NCBI RefSeq assembly: GCF_014138045.1
Contig: NZ_JACGXA010000001.1
Location: 124,001-188,000 of the forward strand
Length of the DNA stretch: 64,000 bases
Direction: 5' to 3'
Source of the DNA: Nocardioides ginsengisegetis
GTDB lineage: Bacteria > Actinomycetota > Actinomycetes > Propionibacteriales > Nocardioidaceae
The notes below the pieces were generated by a model. It had not been told where the DNA came from, ran no database searches, and saw only the letters and a program-made list of their open reading frames with translations. Positions 52,726 to 62,278 of the stretch are shown here, piece after piece (the first letter of the stretch is position 1; each line of letters starts with the position of its first letter). A program made the translations under genes and the position numbers.

Positions 52726-53535
52726 ATGACCGCGACTCCCGTCACCGCGCGCCCGGTCCTCGTGGGCAACCGCCTCGTCCTCGCGGGGTCGGTCCTCTAC
52801 CTCCTCGAGTGGGTGGCGATCTTCGCTGCCAGCGTCGACGTCCCGCTGGGGGCGGAGGCCTCCACGGCCGACGTGACGTCGGGCTACGCCGGCCACACCA
52901 CCGCGCTGGGATGGGCGTCGGGCTGGTTCAGCGTCGTCCTCCTCGGCCGTCTCCTGATCGTCACCGGGATCCGCTCGGCGTTGGCGGACTCCGGCCGACC
53001 GCGGCACCTCATGGACGTCGCGGTGTTGGCCATGGGGGTGAGCGTGGCGATCGAGATCACGACGTACGCCGTGGTGCCCGGCGCCGCGTGGTACCTCGAC
53101 CACGGCGGGTCCATCGACACCGTGCGTGCCCTCGATGCTGCGACGTTCACCATGAACAACGCGATCTTCGGCCCGCTGGGCGTCGCCGTCCTGTGCTCCG
53201 CGGCGGCCATGTGGTCCTCCGGGCTGTTCCCGCGGGTGCTGTGCGTCCTCGGCGTCCTCGCCGGCGTCGGCAACGCCCTGGTCGGGCTGATGTTCTCGGC
53301 GCCGGCGGTCACGGGCATCGCCGAGATGCTCCGCGTCGCCGTGGTGCTGTTCTGGGGCTGGATGCTGTGGACCGGTGTGCTGTGCTGGAGCCGGACCACC
53401 CGGGTCCCGGGCACGACCACTAGGGGCGGGCTCACACCCCAGCAACGCGGCAAGATGCCACGGGCGGACCGCCGTACCCCTACGGTGGTGCCATGCGCTC
53501 TGACTGGGTACCGGTGTCGGCCGCCGCCCTCCTGA
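52726..53535 (+). CDS. DUF4386-like integral membrane protein
   Basis: A 269-residue membrane protein with six to seven helices: LVLAGSVLYLLEWVAIFAAS, ASGWFSVVLLGRLLIVTGIR, VAVLAMGVSVAIEITTYAVV, AIFGPLGVAVLCSAAAMWSS, GVLAGVGNALVGLMFSAPAV and a final helix with VVLFWGWMLWTGVL. The spacing resembles DUF4386 proteins. ATG at 52726. The hydrophilic last 40 residues overlap the start of the next gene by 43 nt and its promoter, so the true end may be functionally earlier. Function unknown. Confidence 0.72.
   Translation: MTATPVTARPVLVGNRLVLAGSVLYLLEWVAIFAASVDVPLGAEASTADVTSGYAGHTTALGWASGWFSVVLLGRLLIVTGIRSALADSGRPRHLMDVAVLAMGVSVAIEITTYAVVPGAAWYLDHGGSIDTVRALDAATFTMNNAIFGPLGVAVLCSAAAMWSSGLFPRVLCVLGVLAGVGNALVGLMFSAPAVTGIAEMLRVAVVLFWGWMLWTGVLCWSRTTRVPGTTTRGGLTPQQRGKMPRADRRTPTVVPCALTGYRCRPPPS
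53481..53486 (+). promoter_or_regulatory. likely leaderless -10 box of the gene at 53493
   Basis: TACGGT ends 6 nt before the ATG at 53493; no Shine-Dalgarno. It lies within the end of the preceding reading frame. Confidence 0.5.
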
Positions 53536-54122
53536 CAGGCGCGATGGCGCTGACGTTCGGCTCGCTGATCATGCCGAGCACGCGCGGCACGGCGGACACC
53601 CTGACGATCGTGCAGCAGGACGGCGGCCGGTGGATGGCGGTCGCGTCCATCTACTTCCTCGCCTCGGTCGCGCTGACCCTGGGGCTGCCGGCTGCGCTGA
53701 CCCTCTTCGAGCGCCGCGGCCGCCAGCTGAGCATGGTCTCGGCCGTGGTGCTGGCGGTCGGGTTCCTGGGCACCGCGGGCTACGCGATGCTGATGGTGTT
53801 CTTCCACTCCCTGGTCGTCACCGGCGCGATCCGCGACCAGGGCATCGAGGACATCGCCCACGAGACCGGGCTGGCGATCTTCCTCTACGGGTGGATCGTG
53901 GCGTTCTTCCTCGGCGAGACGCTCTTCGCGATCGCCCTCCTCCGGGCGCGTACGACGCCCACCTGGGTGCCGATCGTGATGCTCACCCACGTCGCGTCGG
54001 TGTTCGTCAGCCAGCTCGTGCCCGACCTGCTGTCGCGCTCGTTCGTGCTGCTGCTGGCGGTCGCGTTCGCCGGCATCTCCATCGAGGCGGTCGCGCGGGA
54101 CAACGCGCAGCGGGTCCGCTAG
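53493..54122 (+). CDS. integral membrane protein of unknown function
   Basis: A 209-residue protein with six helices, including VSAAALLTGAMALTFGSLIM, ASIYFLASVALTLGLPAALT, MVSAVVLAVGFLGTAGYAML and FLYGWIVAFFLGETLFAIAL. Its overall plan resembles the DUF4386-like neighbour upstream, suggesting a related pair. ATG at 53493 has a TACGGT box 6 nt before it. No specific family recognised. Confidence 0.75.
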   Translation: MRSDWVPVSAAALLTGAMALTFGSLIMPSTRGTADTLTIVQQDGGRWMAVASIYFLASVALTLGLPAALTLFERRGRQLSMVSAVVLAVGFLGTAGYAMLMVFFHSLVVTGAIRDQGIEDIAHETGLAIFLYGWIVAFFLGETLFAIALLRARTTPTWVPIVMLTHVASVFVSQLVPDLLSRSFVLLLAVAFAGISIEAVARDNAQRVR

Positions 54123-54149
54123 GGGCTTCACGTACGGCCCGTTCCGTCC

Positions 54150-54155
54150 TACGGT
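54150..54155 (+). promoter_or_regulatory. likely leaderless -10 box of the CAP-domain gene
   Basis: TACGGT ends 7 nt before GTG at 54163; no Shine-Dalgarno. It helps choose that start over ATG at 54199. Confidence 0.5.
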
Positions 54156-54162
54156 GGGGCGC

Positions 54163-55119
54163 GTGGCTGCCACACCTCTCGGGGTGCGCGGACTGGCCAT
54201 GGTCCGACGCACGTTGGCCCTCGCTCTCGGTGCAGGGCTGCTGCTGGGTGCGTGCCCGGCGGTCGCCTCCACTCCCTCGGGAGCGATCGACACCTCGTCG
54301 AAGGCGTCGGTCCGGGACGCCTGGAACACCCGGATGGCGCCCAACCTCGACGTCGAGTCCGGCTGGACCGGGTCCGTCGACGACTGCACGCCCGGGCACC
54401 CCTCGGACGCTGCCCAGCAGGCGACCCTGGAGTCGGTGAACTTCGTGCGCGCGATGGCCGGGCTCGACCCGGTGGGCTTCAGCGGCAAGCTCAACCGCGA
54501 GGCGCAGGCCGCGGCGCTGATCATGGACGCCAACGACGCGCTCAGCCACGACCCGCCGTCGGACTGGAAGTGCTGGACCCAGACCGGGCACGACGCCGCC
54601 GGCCACTCCAACATCGCCCTGACCTCGGGGGAGATGCACGCCGGCCAGTCGGTGCAGCTCTACATGGACGACCCCGGCCCCGGTAACCGCGCGGCCGGGC
54701 ACCGGCGGTGGGTGCTCAACCCGTACGTCGACACGATGGGCAACGGGCTGACGACCCAGGCCGACTCGCTCTACGTCTTCGGTCCGACGGACGACCGCAA
54801 CACCAACCCTGCCTGGGTCGCGTGGCCGACGCGCGGCTGGTTCCCCGGCCCGCTGGAGCCGGGCGGCCGGTGGTCGCTGTCGTCGGGCGACGCCACCGCC
54901 GACTTCTCGCACGCGACCGTGGTGGTCAAGCGCGGCAGCACGACGAAGACACGGCTCAAGGTCACCCGGTTCGCGCCGGTGGTCGGCTACGGGCAGCCGA
55001 CGCTGGTCTTCCAGGTGGCCGGGGTCCGCGCGACCGGGACCTACACGGTGGTCGTGCGGGACATCCGGGGCGGCGGGCCGGCCAGGCACCGGTACGTCGT
55101 ACGCCTCTTCAAGCCCTGA
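54163..55119 (+). CDS. secreted CAP-domain (SCP/PR-1-like) protein
   Basis: A 318-residue exported protein. The signal peptide contains MVRRTLALALGAGLLLGACP, with cleavage near AVAS-TP. The CAP domain includes LESVNFVRAMAGLDPVGFSG, AAALIMDANDALSHDPPSDW with the conserved His, AAGHSNIALTSGEMHAGQSV, and GNRAAGHRRWVLNPYVDTMG with the second His. A C-terminal beta module (RFAPVVGYGQPTLVFQVAGV, TYTVVVRDIRG) follows. CAP proteins bind lipids or act as secreted effectors; the role here is unknown. GTG at 54163 is preferred by the leaderless box; ATG at 54199 would start at the signal peptide proper. Confidence 0.85.
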   Translation: MAATPLGVRGLAMVRRTLALALGAGLLLGACPAVASTPSGAIDTSSKASVRDAWNTRMAPNLDVESGWTGSVDDCTPGHPSDAAQQATLESVNFVRAMAGLDPVGFSGKLNREAQAAALIMDANDALSHDPPSDWKCWTQTGHDAAGHSNIALTSGEMHAGQSVQLYMDDPGPGNRAAGHRRWVLNPYVDTMGNGLTTQADSLYVFGPTDDRNTNPAWVAWPTRGWFPGPLEPGGRWSLSSGDATADFSHATVVVKRGSTTKTRLKVTRFAPVVGYGQPTLVFQVAGVRATGTYTVVVRDIRGGGPARHRYVVRLFKP

Positions 55120-55129
55120 AACGACAACG

Positions 55130-55154
55130 ACCCGCCCGAGTGACTCGGACGGGT
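55130..55154. terminator. bidirectional terminator between CAP-domain gene and typA
   Basis: ACCCGCCCGAG (55130-55140) and CTCGGACGGGT (55144-55154) form an 11-base stem with one mismatch and a TGA loop. It lies between two convergent genes, 10 nt after one and 15 nt after the other. Confidence 0.75.
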
Positions 55155-55168
55155 GGTTGCGACGCGCG

Positions 55169-57061
55169 CTACTTGGACTTGCGGGCCCGGCTCGCGATCT
55201 TCGCCCGCTCGTTCTGGTCGAGAATGACCTTGCGGATCCGGACCGTCTCGGGGGTGACCTCGACGCACTCGTCGTCGCGGCAGAACTCCAGGCACTGCTC
55301 GAGCGAGAGCTTCTTCGGCGGGATGAGCTTCTCGAAGTTGTCGGAGGTGGCGGACCGGATGTTGGTCTGCTGCTTCTCCTTGGTGATGTTGACGTCCATG
55401 TCGTCGGCGCGGGAGTTCTCGCCGACGATCATGCCCTCGTAGACCTCGGTGGTCGGCTCGACGAACATGACGCCGCGCTCCTGCAGCGAGGTCATGGCGT
55501 ACGCCGTGGCGGCACCCTTGCGGTCGGCGACGAGCGAGCCGTTGTTGCGGCTGCGGATCTCGCCGGCCCACGGCTCGTAGCCCTCGGAGATGTGGTGGGC
55601 GATGCCGGTGCCGCGGGTGTCGGTGAGGAACTCCGTGCGGAAGCCGATCAGACCGCGGGCGGGGACCAGGAACTCCATGCGGACCCAGCCGGTGCCGTGG
55701 TTGGTCATCTGCTCCATGCGGCCCTTGCGGACGGCCAGCAGCTCGGTGATGGCGCCGAGGTACTCCTCCGGCGCGTCGATCGTCAGGCGCTCGACGGGCT
55801 CGTGGACCTTGCCGTCGACCTCCTTGGTGACGACCTGCGGCTTGCCGACGGTCAGCTCGAAGCCCTCGCGGCGCATCTGCTCGACCAGGATGGCCAGCGC
55901 CAGCTCGCCGCGGCCCTGCACCTCCCACGCGTCGGGACGCTCGGTCGGGAGGATCCGCAGCGACACGTTGCCGATGAGCTCGGAGTCGAGGCGGTCCTTG
56001 ACGAGGCGGGCGGTGACCTTGGAGCCCTTGACCCGGCCGACCAGCGGCGAGGTGTTGGTGCCGATGGTCATCGAGATGGCCGGCTCGTCGACGTGGATGA
56101 GCGGCAGCGCCTTCGGGTTCTCCGGGTCGGCCAGGGTCTCGCCGATGGTGATGTCCGGGATGCCCGCGATGGCCACGATGTCGCCGGGGCCGGCGGACTC
56201 GCCGGGCTTGCGCTCGAGGCCCTCGGTGACGAGGAGCTCGGTGATGCGGACGTTCTTGGACGTGCCGTCGCGGCGGATCCACGCGACGGTCTGGCCCTTC
56301 TTCAGGTGGCCCTGGTGGATGCGCAGCAGCGCGAGGCGGCCGAGGAACGGCGAGGAGTCGAGGTTGGTGACGTGGGCCTGGAGCGGCGCGCCCTCGTCGT
56401 ACGTCGGAGCGGGGATCGTCTCGAGGATCGTCTTGAACAGCGGCTCGAGGTCGGGGGAGTCCGGCAGCTCGCCGTTCTCGGGCGCCTCGAGGCCGGCGAC
56501 ACCGGCGCGGCCGGAGGCGTAGACGACGGGGAAGTCGAGCGCGTCCTGGCTGTGGTGCTCGTCGAGCAGGTCCATGAAGAGCTCGTAGGTCTCGTCGACG
56601 ACCTCGGCGATCCGGGCGTCACCGCGGTCGGTCTTGTTCACGACCAGGATGACCGGCATGTCGGCGTTGAGCGCCTTGCGCAGCACGAAGCGGGTCTGGG
56701 GGAGCGGGCCCTCGGACGCGTCGACGAGGAGCACGATGCCGTCGACCATGGACAGGCCGCGCTCGACCTCGCCACCGAAGTCGGCGTGGCCCGGGGTGTC
56801 GATGATGTTGATCGTCATCGGCTTGCCCTCGGCCGCGGCACCCGCGTAGTGGATCGCGGTGTTCTTCGCGAGGATGGTGATGCCCTTCTCGCGCTCGAGG
56901 TCACCGGAGTCCATGACCCGGTCCCCGACACCCTCGGCCTGGTGCTCGGTGAACGCGCCGCCCTGGCGGAGCATGGCGTCGACGAGCGTGGTCTTGCCGT
57001 GGTCGACGTGCGCGACGATGGCGACGTTGCGCAGGTCGGTGCGGAGAGTGTTTCCAGTCAT
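55169..57061 (-). CDS. typA: translational GTPase TypA/BipA
   Basis: A 630-residue ribosome-binding GTPase of the EF-G group. G1 is [17 protein letters not shown]2 includes [14 protein letters not shown]3 is [20 protein letters not shown] and G4 is [12 protein letters not shown]-like domains II, III and V follow, including [20 protein letters not shown] and the TypA-specific C-terminal region with [20 protein letters not shown]. It aids ribosome assembly and stress response. ATG at 57061 is chosen; GTG at 57079 is in frame. It shares a terminator with the CAP-domain gene. Confidence 0.96.
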   Translation of the reverse strand: MTGNTLRTDLRNVAIVAHVDHGKTTLVDAMLRQGGAFTEHQAEGVGDRVMDSGDLEREKGITILAKNTAIHYAGAAAEGKPMTINIIDTPGHADFGGEVERGLSMVDGIVLLVDASEGPLPQTRFVLRKALNADMPVILVVNKTDRGDARIAEVVDETYELFMDLLDEHHSQDALDFPVVYASGRAGVAGLEAPENGELPDSPDLEPLFKTILETIPAPTYDEGAPLQAHVTNLDSSPFLGRLALLRIHQGHLKKGQTVAWIRRDGTSKNVRITELLVTEGLERKPGESAGPGDIVAIAGIPDITIGETLADPENPKALPLIHVDEPAISMTIGTNTSPLVGRVKGSKVTARLVKDRLDSELIGNVSLRILPTERPDAWEVQGRGELALAILVEQMRREGFELTVGKPQVVTKEVDGKVHEPVERLTIDAPEEYLGAITELLAVRKGRMEQMTNHGTGWVRMEFLVPARGLIGFRTEFLTDTRGTGIAHHISEGYEPWAGEIRSRNNGSLVADRKGAATAYAMTSLQERGVMFVEPTTEVYEGMIVGENSRADDMDVNITKEKQQTNIRSATSDNFEKLIPPKKLSLEQCLEFCRDDECVEVTPETVRIRKVILDQNERAKIASRARKSK

Positions 57062-57156
57062 GGGGAGGTACGACGTCACTTTCAGTGGCGGGTGCGGACG
57101 GGCCGAAGGCCTCGTCGAGTCTACGGCGCCGGGCGCCCGGCCCTCGCATCGCCGGT

Positions 57157-57162
57157 TACCGT
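57157..57162 (+). promoter_or_regulatory. likely leaderless -10 box of the PPOX gene
   Basis: TACCGT ends 6 nt before the ATG at 57169; no Shine-Dalgarno. Confidence 0.5.
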
Positions 57163-57168
57163 CGGACC

Positions 57169-57642
57169 ATGCCCCAGATCGCGACCACCGACCGTGTCGA
57201 GCTGCCCGCGTTGCTCGACTTCGTCCGCCCGCGCCACCGGATGACGCTCGTCACGACGCGCCGCGGCGGCCGCCCGCAGCTCTCGCCGGTCTCCGGCGGG
57301 GTGTCCGCGTCGGGCGCCATCGTCATCTCGACCTACCCCGACCGCGCCAAGGCGGTGAACCTCCGCCGCGACCCGTCGGCGTCGGTGCTCGTGCACTCCG
57401 ACGAGTGGAACGACCCCTACGTCCAGGTCGACGGGACCGCCGAAGTGCTGGACATGCCGTCGCAGGAGGCGGAGGACGCGCTGGTGGAGTACTTCCGGTG
57501 CATCTCCGGCGAGCACCCGGACTGGGCGGAGTACCGCGCCGCCATGCGCCAGCAGGGCAAGTCGCTGATCCGGATCACGCCGACGTCCTGGGGACCGATC
57601 GCGACCGGCGGCTTCCCGCCGGACCGGGCGCCGTCCGCATGA
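57169..57642 (+). CDS. PPOX-class F420-dependent oxidoreductase
   Basis: A 157-residue split-barrel flavin/deazaflavin protein. It has [60 protein letters not shown] and [20 protein letters not shown], the layout of the PPOX-class F420 group of actinobacteria. These use F420H2 or FMN to reduce diverse substrates; the substrate is unknown. ATG at 57169. The emfourin-like gene starts inside its stop (ATGA), so the two are co-translated. Confidence 0.86.
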   Translation: MPQIATTDRVELPALLDFVRPRHRMTLVTTRRGGRPQLSPVSGGVSASGAIVISTYPDRAKAVNLRRDPSASVLVHSDEWNDPYVQVDGTAEVLDMPSQEAEDALVEYFRCISGEHPDWAEYRAAMRQQGKSLIRITPTSWGPIATGGFPPDRAPSA

Positions 57643-57935
57643 CGTTCACGCCGTCGGGCCCGTCGGGTCCGTCGTCGCTCGTGCGGGTCCGGCGGACCGG
57701 CGGGTTCGCCGGCCGGGTCGCGGAGGCGTCGCTCGACCTGGACGGCGACGACCCGCGGGTCGCCGAGGCGCGCGCCCTGCTGGCGGCGATCGACGTACGA
57801 CGTCTGCGTGGGGGTGACCCGCACCCGGACCTGTTCATCTACGCCTTCGACCTGGCCGGGCCGCGGGTGACCGTGCCGGAGCAGCTGCTGACCGAGGAGC
57901 TGCGGCGGCTGGTGGAGCTGGTGTTCTCGGGATAG
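57639..57935 (+). CDS. emfourin-like protein (protealysin-inhibitor family)
   Basis: A 98-residue protein: [20 protein letters not shown], then [20 protein letters not shown], then [20 protein letters not shown] and [13 protein letters not shown]. The start VRxxRxGGFAG and overall plan match emfourin, an inhibitor of M4 (thermolysin-like) metalloproteases. Emfourin genes usually sit beside an M4 protease gene; none is here, and instead it is coupled to a PPOX oxidoreductase. Its stop codon TAG lies inside the family B palindrome (GATAG), so the end of the protein was set by that element. Confidence 0.72.
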   Translation: MTFTPSGPSGPSSLVRVRRTGGFAGRVAEASLDLDGDDPRVAEARALLAAIDVRRLRGGDPHPDLFIYAFDLAGPRVTVPEQLLTEELRRLVELVFSG

Positions 57936-57993
57936 TCCGGCACGTTTCTGTTGTTCGGGGGCTCACCGAACAACGATTTCGTGACGGACTATC
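57931..57993 (+). repeat. family B palindromic element, copy 2
   Basis: GATAGTCCGGCACGTTTCTG ... ATTTCGTGACGGACTATC, with an inner stem TTGTTCGG/CCGAACAA. It shares the outer arms of the copy at 52578-52640 with several changes. It supplies the stop codon of the emfourin-like gene and lies between convergent genes. Confidence 0.85.
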
Positions 57994-58005
57994 CGGGCGA
58001 GTCGC

Positions 58006-58695
58006 TCAGGCCAGGGCCCGGTCCAGCGCCGCCTCGACGTGGAGGGTGGTGCAGGGGAAGACCGGCAGGTCGACGTCGGCCTGCTTGATGAGGAGCTCGA
58101 GCTCGGTGCAGCCGAGGAGCACGCCGGCGGCGCCGGCGTCCCACAGCTCCTCGACGATCGAGACGACCCGGCGGCGGGTGCGGTCGAGCACGTGGCCGTG
58201 CACGAGCTCCTCGTAGATCGCCGCGTTGAGCCAGTCGTGGTGCTCCTGGGCCGGGACGATCGCGGTCACGCCGTGCTGGGCGAGCCGGTCGATGAAGAAG
58301 CCGTCCTCCATCGCGACCTTGGTGCCGATGAAGCCCACCTTCGTGACGCCCTGCGCCTGGCAGGCCTCCGCGACCACGTCGGCGAGGTGGATGAGCGGGA
58401 TGCCGACGGCCGCCTCGACCTGGTCGGCGACCTTGTGGAAGGTCGTGGTGCACAGCAGCAGGAAGTCCGCACCGGCTCGCTCCACCCCCCGCGCGGCGTC
58501 GGCGAGCAGCTCGCCGATCTGCGGCCAGCGCTGGCCGTCCTCGAGGTCGGTCAGCTCCGCGAAGTCGACGGTGCTCAGCACGAGCCGCGGCGAGGAGAGC
58601 CCGCCCAGCCGCTTCTGCACGCCCAGGTTGAGGTCGCGGTAGTAGACCGCGCTGCTCTCCCAGCTCATCCCGCCGACAAGTCCGATGGTCTGCAT
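58006..58695 (-). CDS. aspartate/glutamate racemase family protein
   Basis: A 229-residue enzyme. It begins TIGLVGGMSWESSAVYYRDL, has LLLCTTTFHKVADQVEAAVG around the first catalytic Cys and VLLGCTELELLIKQADVDLP around the second. The first motif is usually CNT; here it is CTT, a small deviation. The YgeA-like group racemises amino acids such as aspartate, glutamate or homoserine without PLP. ATG at 58695. An SDR gene lies 38 nt upstream on the same strand. Confidence 0.88.
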   Translation of the reverse strand: MQTIGLVGGMSWESSAVYYRDLNLGVQKRLGGLSSPRLVLSTVDFAELTDLEDGQRWPQIGELLADAARGVERAGADFLLLCTTTFHKVADQVEAAVGIPLIHLADVVAEACQAQGVTKVGFIGTKVAMEDGFFIDRLAQHGVTAIVPAQEHHDWLNAAIYEELVHGHVLDRTRRRVVSIVEELWDAGAAGVLLGCTELELLIKQADVDLPVFPCTTLHVEAALDRALA

Positions 58696-58733
58696 CCGGC
58701 CAGTCTTGCACCACCGACGGGGTCGGTCCGGGG

Positions 58734-59516
58734 TCAGGACACCCGGTGGACCTTGTGCTGGGCGGCCTGGGCGCGCGGGCGGATCACGAGCTCGTCGATG
58801 TTGACGTGGCTGGGCCGGGTCGCGATCCACGAGATCGCGTCGGCGACGTCCTCGGCGACGAGGGGGTCGGGTACGCCGGCGTACACCGCGTCCGCCTTCG
58901 CCTGGTCGCCGTCGAAGCGGACCAGGGAGAACTCGTCGGTGCGGACCATGCCGGGCGCGATCTCCGAGACCCGGATCGGCTCGCCGCACAGCTCGAGCCG
59001 CAGCGTCTCGGTGACGACCTGCGTGCCGTGCTTGGCCGCGGTGTAGCCGCCGCCGCCTTCGTAGGCGATCCGGCCGGCCGTCGAGCCGACGTTGACGATC
59101 AGGCCGTCGCCGCTCGCGCGCAGCGCGGGGAGCAGCGCCTGGGTGACGTGCAGGACGCCCAGGACGTTGACCTCGTACATCGCCCGCCAGTCCGCCGGGT
59201 CGGCCGTCTCCACCGTCCCGGACCCGAACGCCCCACCGGCGTTGTTGACCAGCACGCTCAGCTCCTCGCCCACGGTCGCGGCGAGGGCTGCCACCGACGC
59301 GGGGTCCGTGACGTCGCAGGCGACCGCGACCCCGCCGATCTCGGCGGCCAGCTCCTCGATCCGGTCGCGGCGCCGCGCGGCGCACACGACCCGGAAACCC
59401 TCGGCCGCGAGGGCCCGGGCGGTGGCGGCGCCGATGCCGCTGCTGGCCCCCGTCACGACGGCGGTGCGGGAATCCGTTCGGTCAGCGGTGACAGGTGTGG
59501 CAGGAGTGGTCGTCAT
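58734..59516 (-). CDS. short-chain dehydrogenase/reductase
   Basis: A 260-residue classical SDR. The cofactor motif is VVTGASSGIGAATARALAAE, NNAGGAFGSG is the structural motif, and the catalytic Ser is in IVNVGSTAGRIA with Y-x3-K in YTAAKHGTQVV. The residues after the second strand (CAARRRDR) favour NADP. A clade with this C-terminus (SHVNIDELVIRPRAQAAQ) resembles YdfG-type serine/3-hydroxy acid dehydrogenases. ATG at 59516. The racemase gene follows downstream. Confidence 0.9.
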   Translation of the reverse strand: MTTTPATPVTADRTDSRTAVVTGASSGIGAATARALAAEGFRVVCAARRRDRIEELAAEIGGVAVACDVTDPASVAALAATVGEELSVLVNNAGGAFGSGTVETADPADWRAMYEVNVLGVLHVTQALLPALRASGDGLIVNVGSTAGRIAYEGGGGYTAAKHGTQVVTETLRLELCGEPIRVSEIAPGMVRTDEFSLVRFDGDQAKADAVYAGVPDPLVAEDVADAISWIATRPSHVNIDELVIRPRAQAAQHKVHRVS

Positions 59517-59611
59517 GCCTGAGATTCTGCCGGGGCCGTGGTGGCACGCGGCAGCGCGGTGGCAGTATGGCCCGTTGATCCTCCGTGTCCCACCCCCGAA
59601 GTTGGAGCTCC

Positions 59612-60052
59612 ATGGACCTGCGCCTCATCGCTCGCTGGGCGGGCCTTGTCGGAGGGCTCATGTGGGTCCTCCGCTGGGTCCTCGACCTCGCCGGCACCTC
59701 CGGCGGCGCCCTCGATGCCCTCCACTGGGCCGGACTCGTCCTGCTCGCCCTCGCCCTCGCCGGCACCGGCGCCGCGCTGGTCAGCACGTCGGCGCCCTGG
59801 CTCCGCGCGATCGTCGCGGTGGCCTACCCGGTGCTCGTCTGGTCGGTGCTGGAGGTGCTGCACCCCGCCGCCAGCCCCGAGTCGGTCGACGGCGCCTTCG
59901 GCCTGGTGGTCCTCGTGCTCTTCGCCGTGATGCTGGTCCGGTCGCGACCGGACGAGAAGCCCGCCCCGAAGGCGAAGAAGGTCCCCGACCCCAAGCCGGG
60001 CGCCCGCCGGGCCTCGCGTGGCACGCGCTCCACGGGGTCGCACGCACGCTAG
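59612..60052 (+). CDS. membrane protein of unknown function
   Basis: A 146-residue protein with four helices (about residues 8-25, 37-56, 64-84 and 97-110) and a basic cytoplasmic tail rich in Lys/Pro/Arg (KPAPKAKKVPDPKPGARR). GGAG stands 4 nt before the ATG. No family recognised. A short CCCGGC/GCCGGG hairpin follows the stop. It precedes mshA by 96 nt. Confidence 0.7.
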   Translation: MDLRLIARWAGLVGGLMWVLRWVLDLAGTSGGALDALHWAGLVLLALALAGTGAALVSTSAPWLRAIVAVAYPVLVWSVLEVLHPAASPESVDGAFGLVVLVLFAVMLVRSRPDEKPAPKAKKVPDPKPGARRASRGTRSTGSHAR

Positions 60053-60148
60053 ACCGCCCGGCAACTGGCCGGGAATGGCCGGGACGCCCGAGTGGTTCAC
60101 AGTGGTTGGGCCCGTGTTGCGCGGACGCCCGGAGACCGAAGGAGCGAC

Positions 60149-61408
60149 GTGGACCGCATCAGGCGACTCGCGATGATCAGCCTGCACACCTCCCCGCTGG
60201 ACCAGCCGGGGATCGGCGATGCCGGCGGCATGAACGTCTACGTGATCGAGCTGTCCCGCAGGCTCGCCCAGCAGGGCATCGAGGTCGACATCTTCACCCG
60301 CGCCACCAGCTCCGCGCTGCCGCCGGTCGTGGAGGCCTTCGACGGCGTCCAGGTGCGGCACATCCACGCCGGCCCCTTCGAGGGGCTCACCAAGGGTGAG
60401 CTGCCCGGCCAGCTGTGCGTCTTCGCCCGCGAGGTGCTGCGCGCCGAGGCCGCCCAGCCGGTGGGCCACTACGACGCGGTCCACTCCCACTACTGGCTCT
60501 CCGGCCAGGTCGGCGCGCTCGCCCGCGACCGCTGGGGCGTCCCGCTCGTGCACACGATGCACACCATGGCCAAGGTCAAGAACGACGCCCTCGCCACCGG
60601 CGACACCCCCGAGCCGGCCGCCCGGATCATCGGCGAGGAGCAGGTCGTCGAGGCCGCGGACATGCTGATCGCCAACACCGACATCGAGGCCAAGCAGCTG
60701 ATCAACCTGTACGACGCCGACCCCGGCCGGGTCGAGGTCGTGCACCCCGGTGTCGACCTGTCGGTGTTCCGGCCGGTCGAGCAGGCGGCTGCCCGGGCCG
60801 CGCTCGGGCTGCCGCAGGACGCCCACGTGCTGCTCTTCGCCGGCCGGATCCAGCCGCTCAAGGCGCCCGACGTGCTGCTCCGCGCCGTCGCCGAGCTGCT
60901 CGCCCAGACTCCGTCGCTGCGCTCCCACCTCGTCGTCCCGGTCGTCGGCGGGCCGTCCGGCACCGGCCTGGAGCACCCCGAGTCGCTGGCCCAGCTCGCC
61001 GACGAGCTCGGCCTGACCGACGTGGTGAGGTTCGTCCCGCCGGTCGCCCAGGACGAGCTGGCCCGGTGGTACGCCGCGGCCACGGCGGTCGCCGTACCGT
61101 CCTACAACGAGTCGTTCGGCCTGGTCGCCGTGGAGGCGCAGGCCGCCGGCACCCCCGTCCTGGCCGCCGCTGTCGGCGGGCTGCCGACCGTCGTGCGCGA
61201 CGGCCACAGCGGCCTGCTGGTCGACAGCCACGAGCCCCGCGACTGGGCCGCCGCGCTGCGCCGCGTCATCGAGGACCCCGCGCTGCGGGTGCGGCTCGAG
61301 GCGGGCGCGCTGGAGCAGGCCCGCAAGTTCGCGTGGGAGCGCACGGCCGAGCGGACCCTCGAGGTCTACGAGCGCGCCGGCGCCCTCATGGCACAGTCCG
61401 TGTCGTGA
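60149..61408 (+). CDS. mshA: D-inositol-3-phosphate glycosyltransferase
   Basis: A 419-residue GT4 enzyme that adds GlcNAc to inositol-3-phosphate, the first step of mycothiol synthesis. [20 protein letters not shown], then [40 protein letters not shown] and [20 protein letters not shown] are MshA signatures. [15 protein letters not shown] and [20 protein letters not shown] carry the phosphate site and E-x7-E motif. GTG at 60149 has AAGGAG 5 nt upstream. The ybjN gene starts inside its stop (GTGA), as in the mshA-ybjN pair of mycobacteria. Confidence 0.95.
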   Translation: MDRIRRLAMISLHTSPLDQPGIGDAGGMNVYVIELSRRLAQQGIEVDIFTRATSSALPPVVEAFDGVQVRHIHAGPFEGLTKGELPGQLCVFAREVLRAEAAQPVGHYDAVHSHYWLSGQVGALARDRWGVPLVHTMHTMAKVKNDALATGDTPEPAARIIGEEQVVEAADMLIANTDIEAKQLINLYDADPGRVEVVHPGVDLSVFRPVEQAAARAALGLPQDAHVLLFAGRIQPLKAPDVLLRAVAELLAQTPSLRSHLVVPVVGGPSGTGLEHPESLAQLADELGLTDVVRFVPPVAQDELARWYAAATAVAVPSYNESFGLVAVEAQAAGTPVLAAAVGGLPTVVRDGHSGLLVDSHEPRDWAAALRRVIEDPALRVRLEAGALEQARKFAWERTAERTLEVYERAGALMAQSVS

Positions 61409-61917
61409 CAGACGCACACCAGGTCATCCGTGACTACCTGACCGACAACGAGATCGAGTACGACGAGGTCGCCGACGGCCTCTTCTCGTTCTCGCTGCCG
61501 GGGGAGAAGAAGCTGCAGACCGCCGTCCGGCTCGACGTGGGCGGCCACGCGCTCGGCGTGCACGCCTTCGTCTGCCGCAAGCCCGACGAGAACCACGAGC
61601 GCGTCTACCGGTGGCTGCTGGAACGCAACCTGAAGATGTACGCCGTCTCGTTCGCCGTCGACCGGCTCGGCGACATCTACCTCGACGGGCGGCTGCCGCT
61701 CTCGGCCGTCACGCCCGACGAGCTCGACCGACTCCTCGGGTCGGTGCTGTCCAACGCCGACGAGTCGTTCAACGCGATCCTCGAGCTCGGCTTCGCCTCC
61801 TCGATCCGCAAGGAGTGGGAGTGGCGCAAGCTGCGCGGGGAGTCGACGAAGAACCTCGAGGCGTTCCGCGGCTGGCTGGAGGCCGGCGACGAGCCGGACG
61901 CCGCCGTCAGCGACTGA
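61405..61917 (+). CDS. YbjN domain-containing protein
   Basis: A 170-residue protein with one YbjN domain. It reads [20 protein letters not shown], then [40 protein letters not shown], and [20 protein letters not shown]. YbjN proteins resemble secretion chaperones, but their role here is unknown. GTG at 61405 overlaps the mshA stop. It overlaps the convergent DUF1304 gene by 11 nt. The linkage to mshA is conserved in actinobacteria. Confidence 0.88.
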   Translation: MTDAHQVIRDYLTDNEIEYDEVADGLFSFSLPGEKKLQTAVRLDVGGHALGVHAFVCRKPDENHERVYRWLLERNLKMYAVSFAVDRLGDIYLDGRLPLSAVTPDELDRLLGSVLSNADESFNAILELGFASSIRKEWEWRKLRGESTKNLEAFRGWLEAGDEPDAAVSD

Positions 61918-62260
61918 CCAGCACCGCCAGGAACGCCAGCAGCGCCGGTGCCGCCTGCACGACCAGGATCCGGCGGCTGACGGTCACCGCGCCGTACGCG
62001 CCGGCGACGATCACGCAGGCGAGGAAGAACAGCTTCACGTCGGTCCGGTCGTCGACCAGGCCCCAGACGAGGCCGGCGACGAGGAAGCCGTTGTAGAGGC
62101 CTTGGTTGGCCGCCAGCGCCTTGCTCTCCTCGGCGAACCCCGGCTCGAGCCCGAAGACCTTGCGCCCCGTGGGCGTGGTCCACAGGAACATCTCGAGGAC
62201 GAGGAAGTACAGGTGCAGCGCGGCCACCAGGCCGACCAGGACGTTGGCGACGATGCTCAC
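61907..62260 (-). CDS. DUF1304 membrane protein
   Basis: A 117-residue membrane protein with four helices. VANVLVGLVAALHLYFLVLE, then FLWTTPTGRKVFGLEPGFAE, ESKALAANQGLYNGFLVAGL are strongly typical of DUF1304. GTG at 62260. The family has no known function. It follows the EamA transporter gene by 18 nt on the same strand, so they are probably co-transcribed. Confidence 0.85.
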   Translation of the reverse strand: MSIVANVLVGLVAALHLYFLVLEMFLWTTPTGRKVFGLEPGFAEESKALAANQGLYNGFLVAGLVWGLVDDRTDVKLFFLACVIVAGAYGAVTVSRRILVVQAAPALLAFLAVLVSR

Positions 62261-62278
62261 GCCCGCAGCATGGCAGGA

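Noticed and set aside
52884..54614. Minus-strand frame of about 576 codons opposite membrane-protein genes
   Set aside because: Low-complexity His/Arg/Asp-rich translation typical of GC-rich antisense; the plus strand encodes convincing membrane proteins and a CAP domain.
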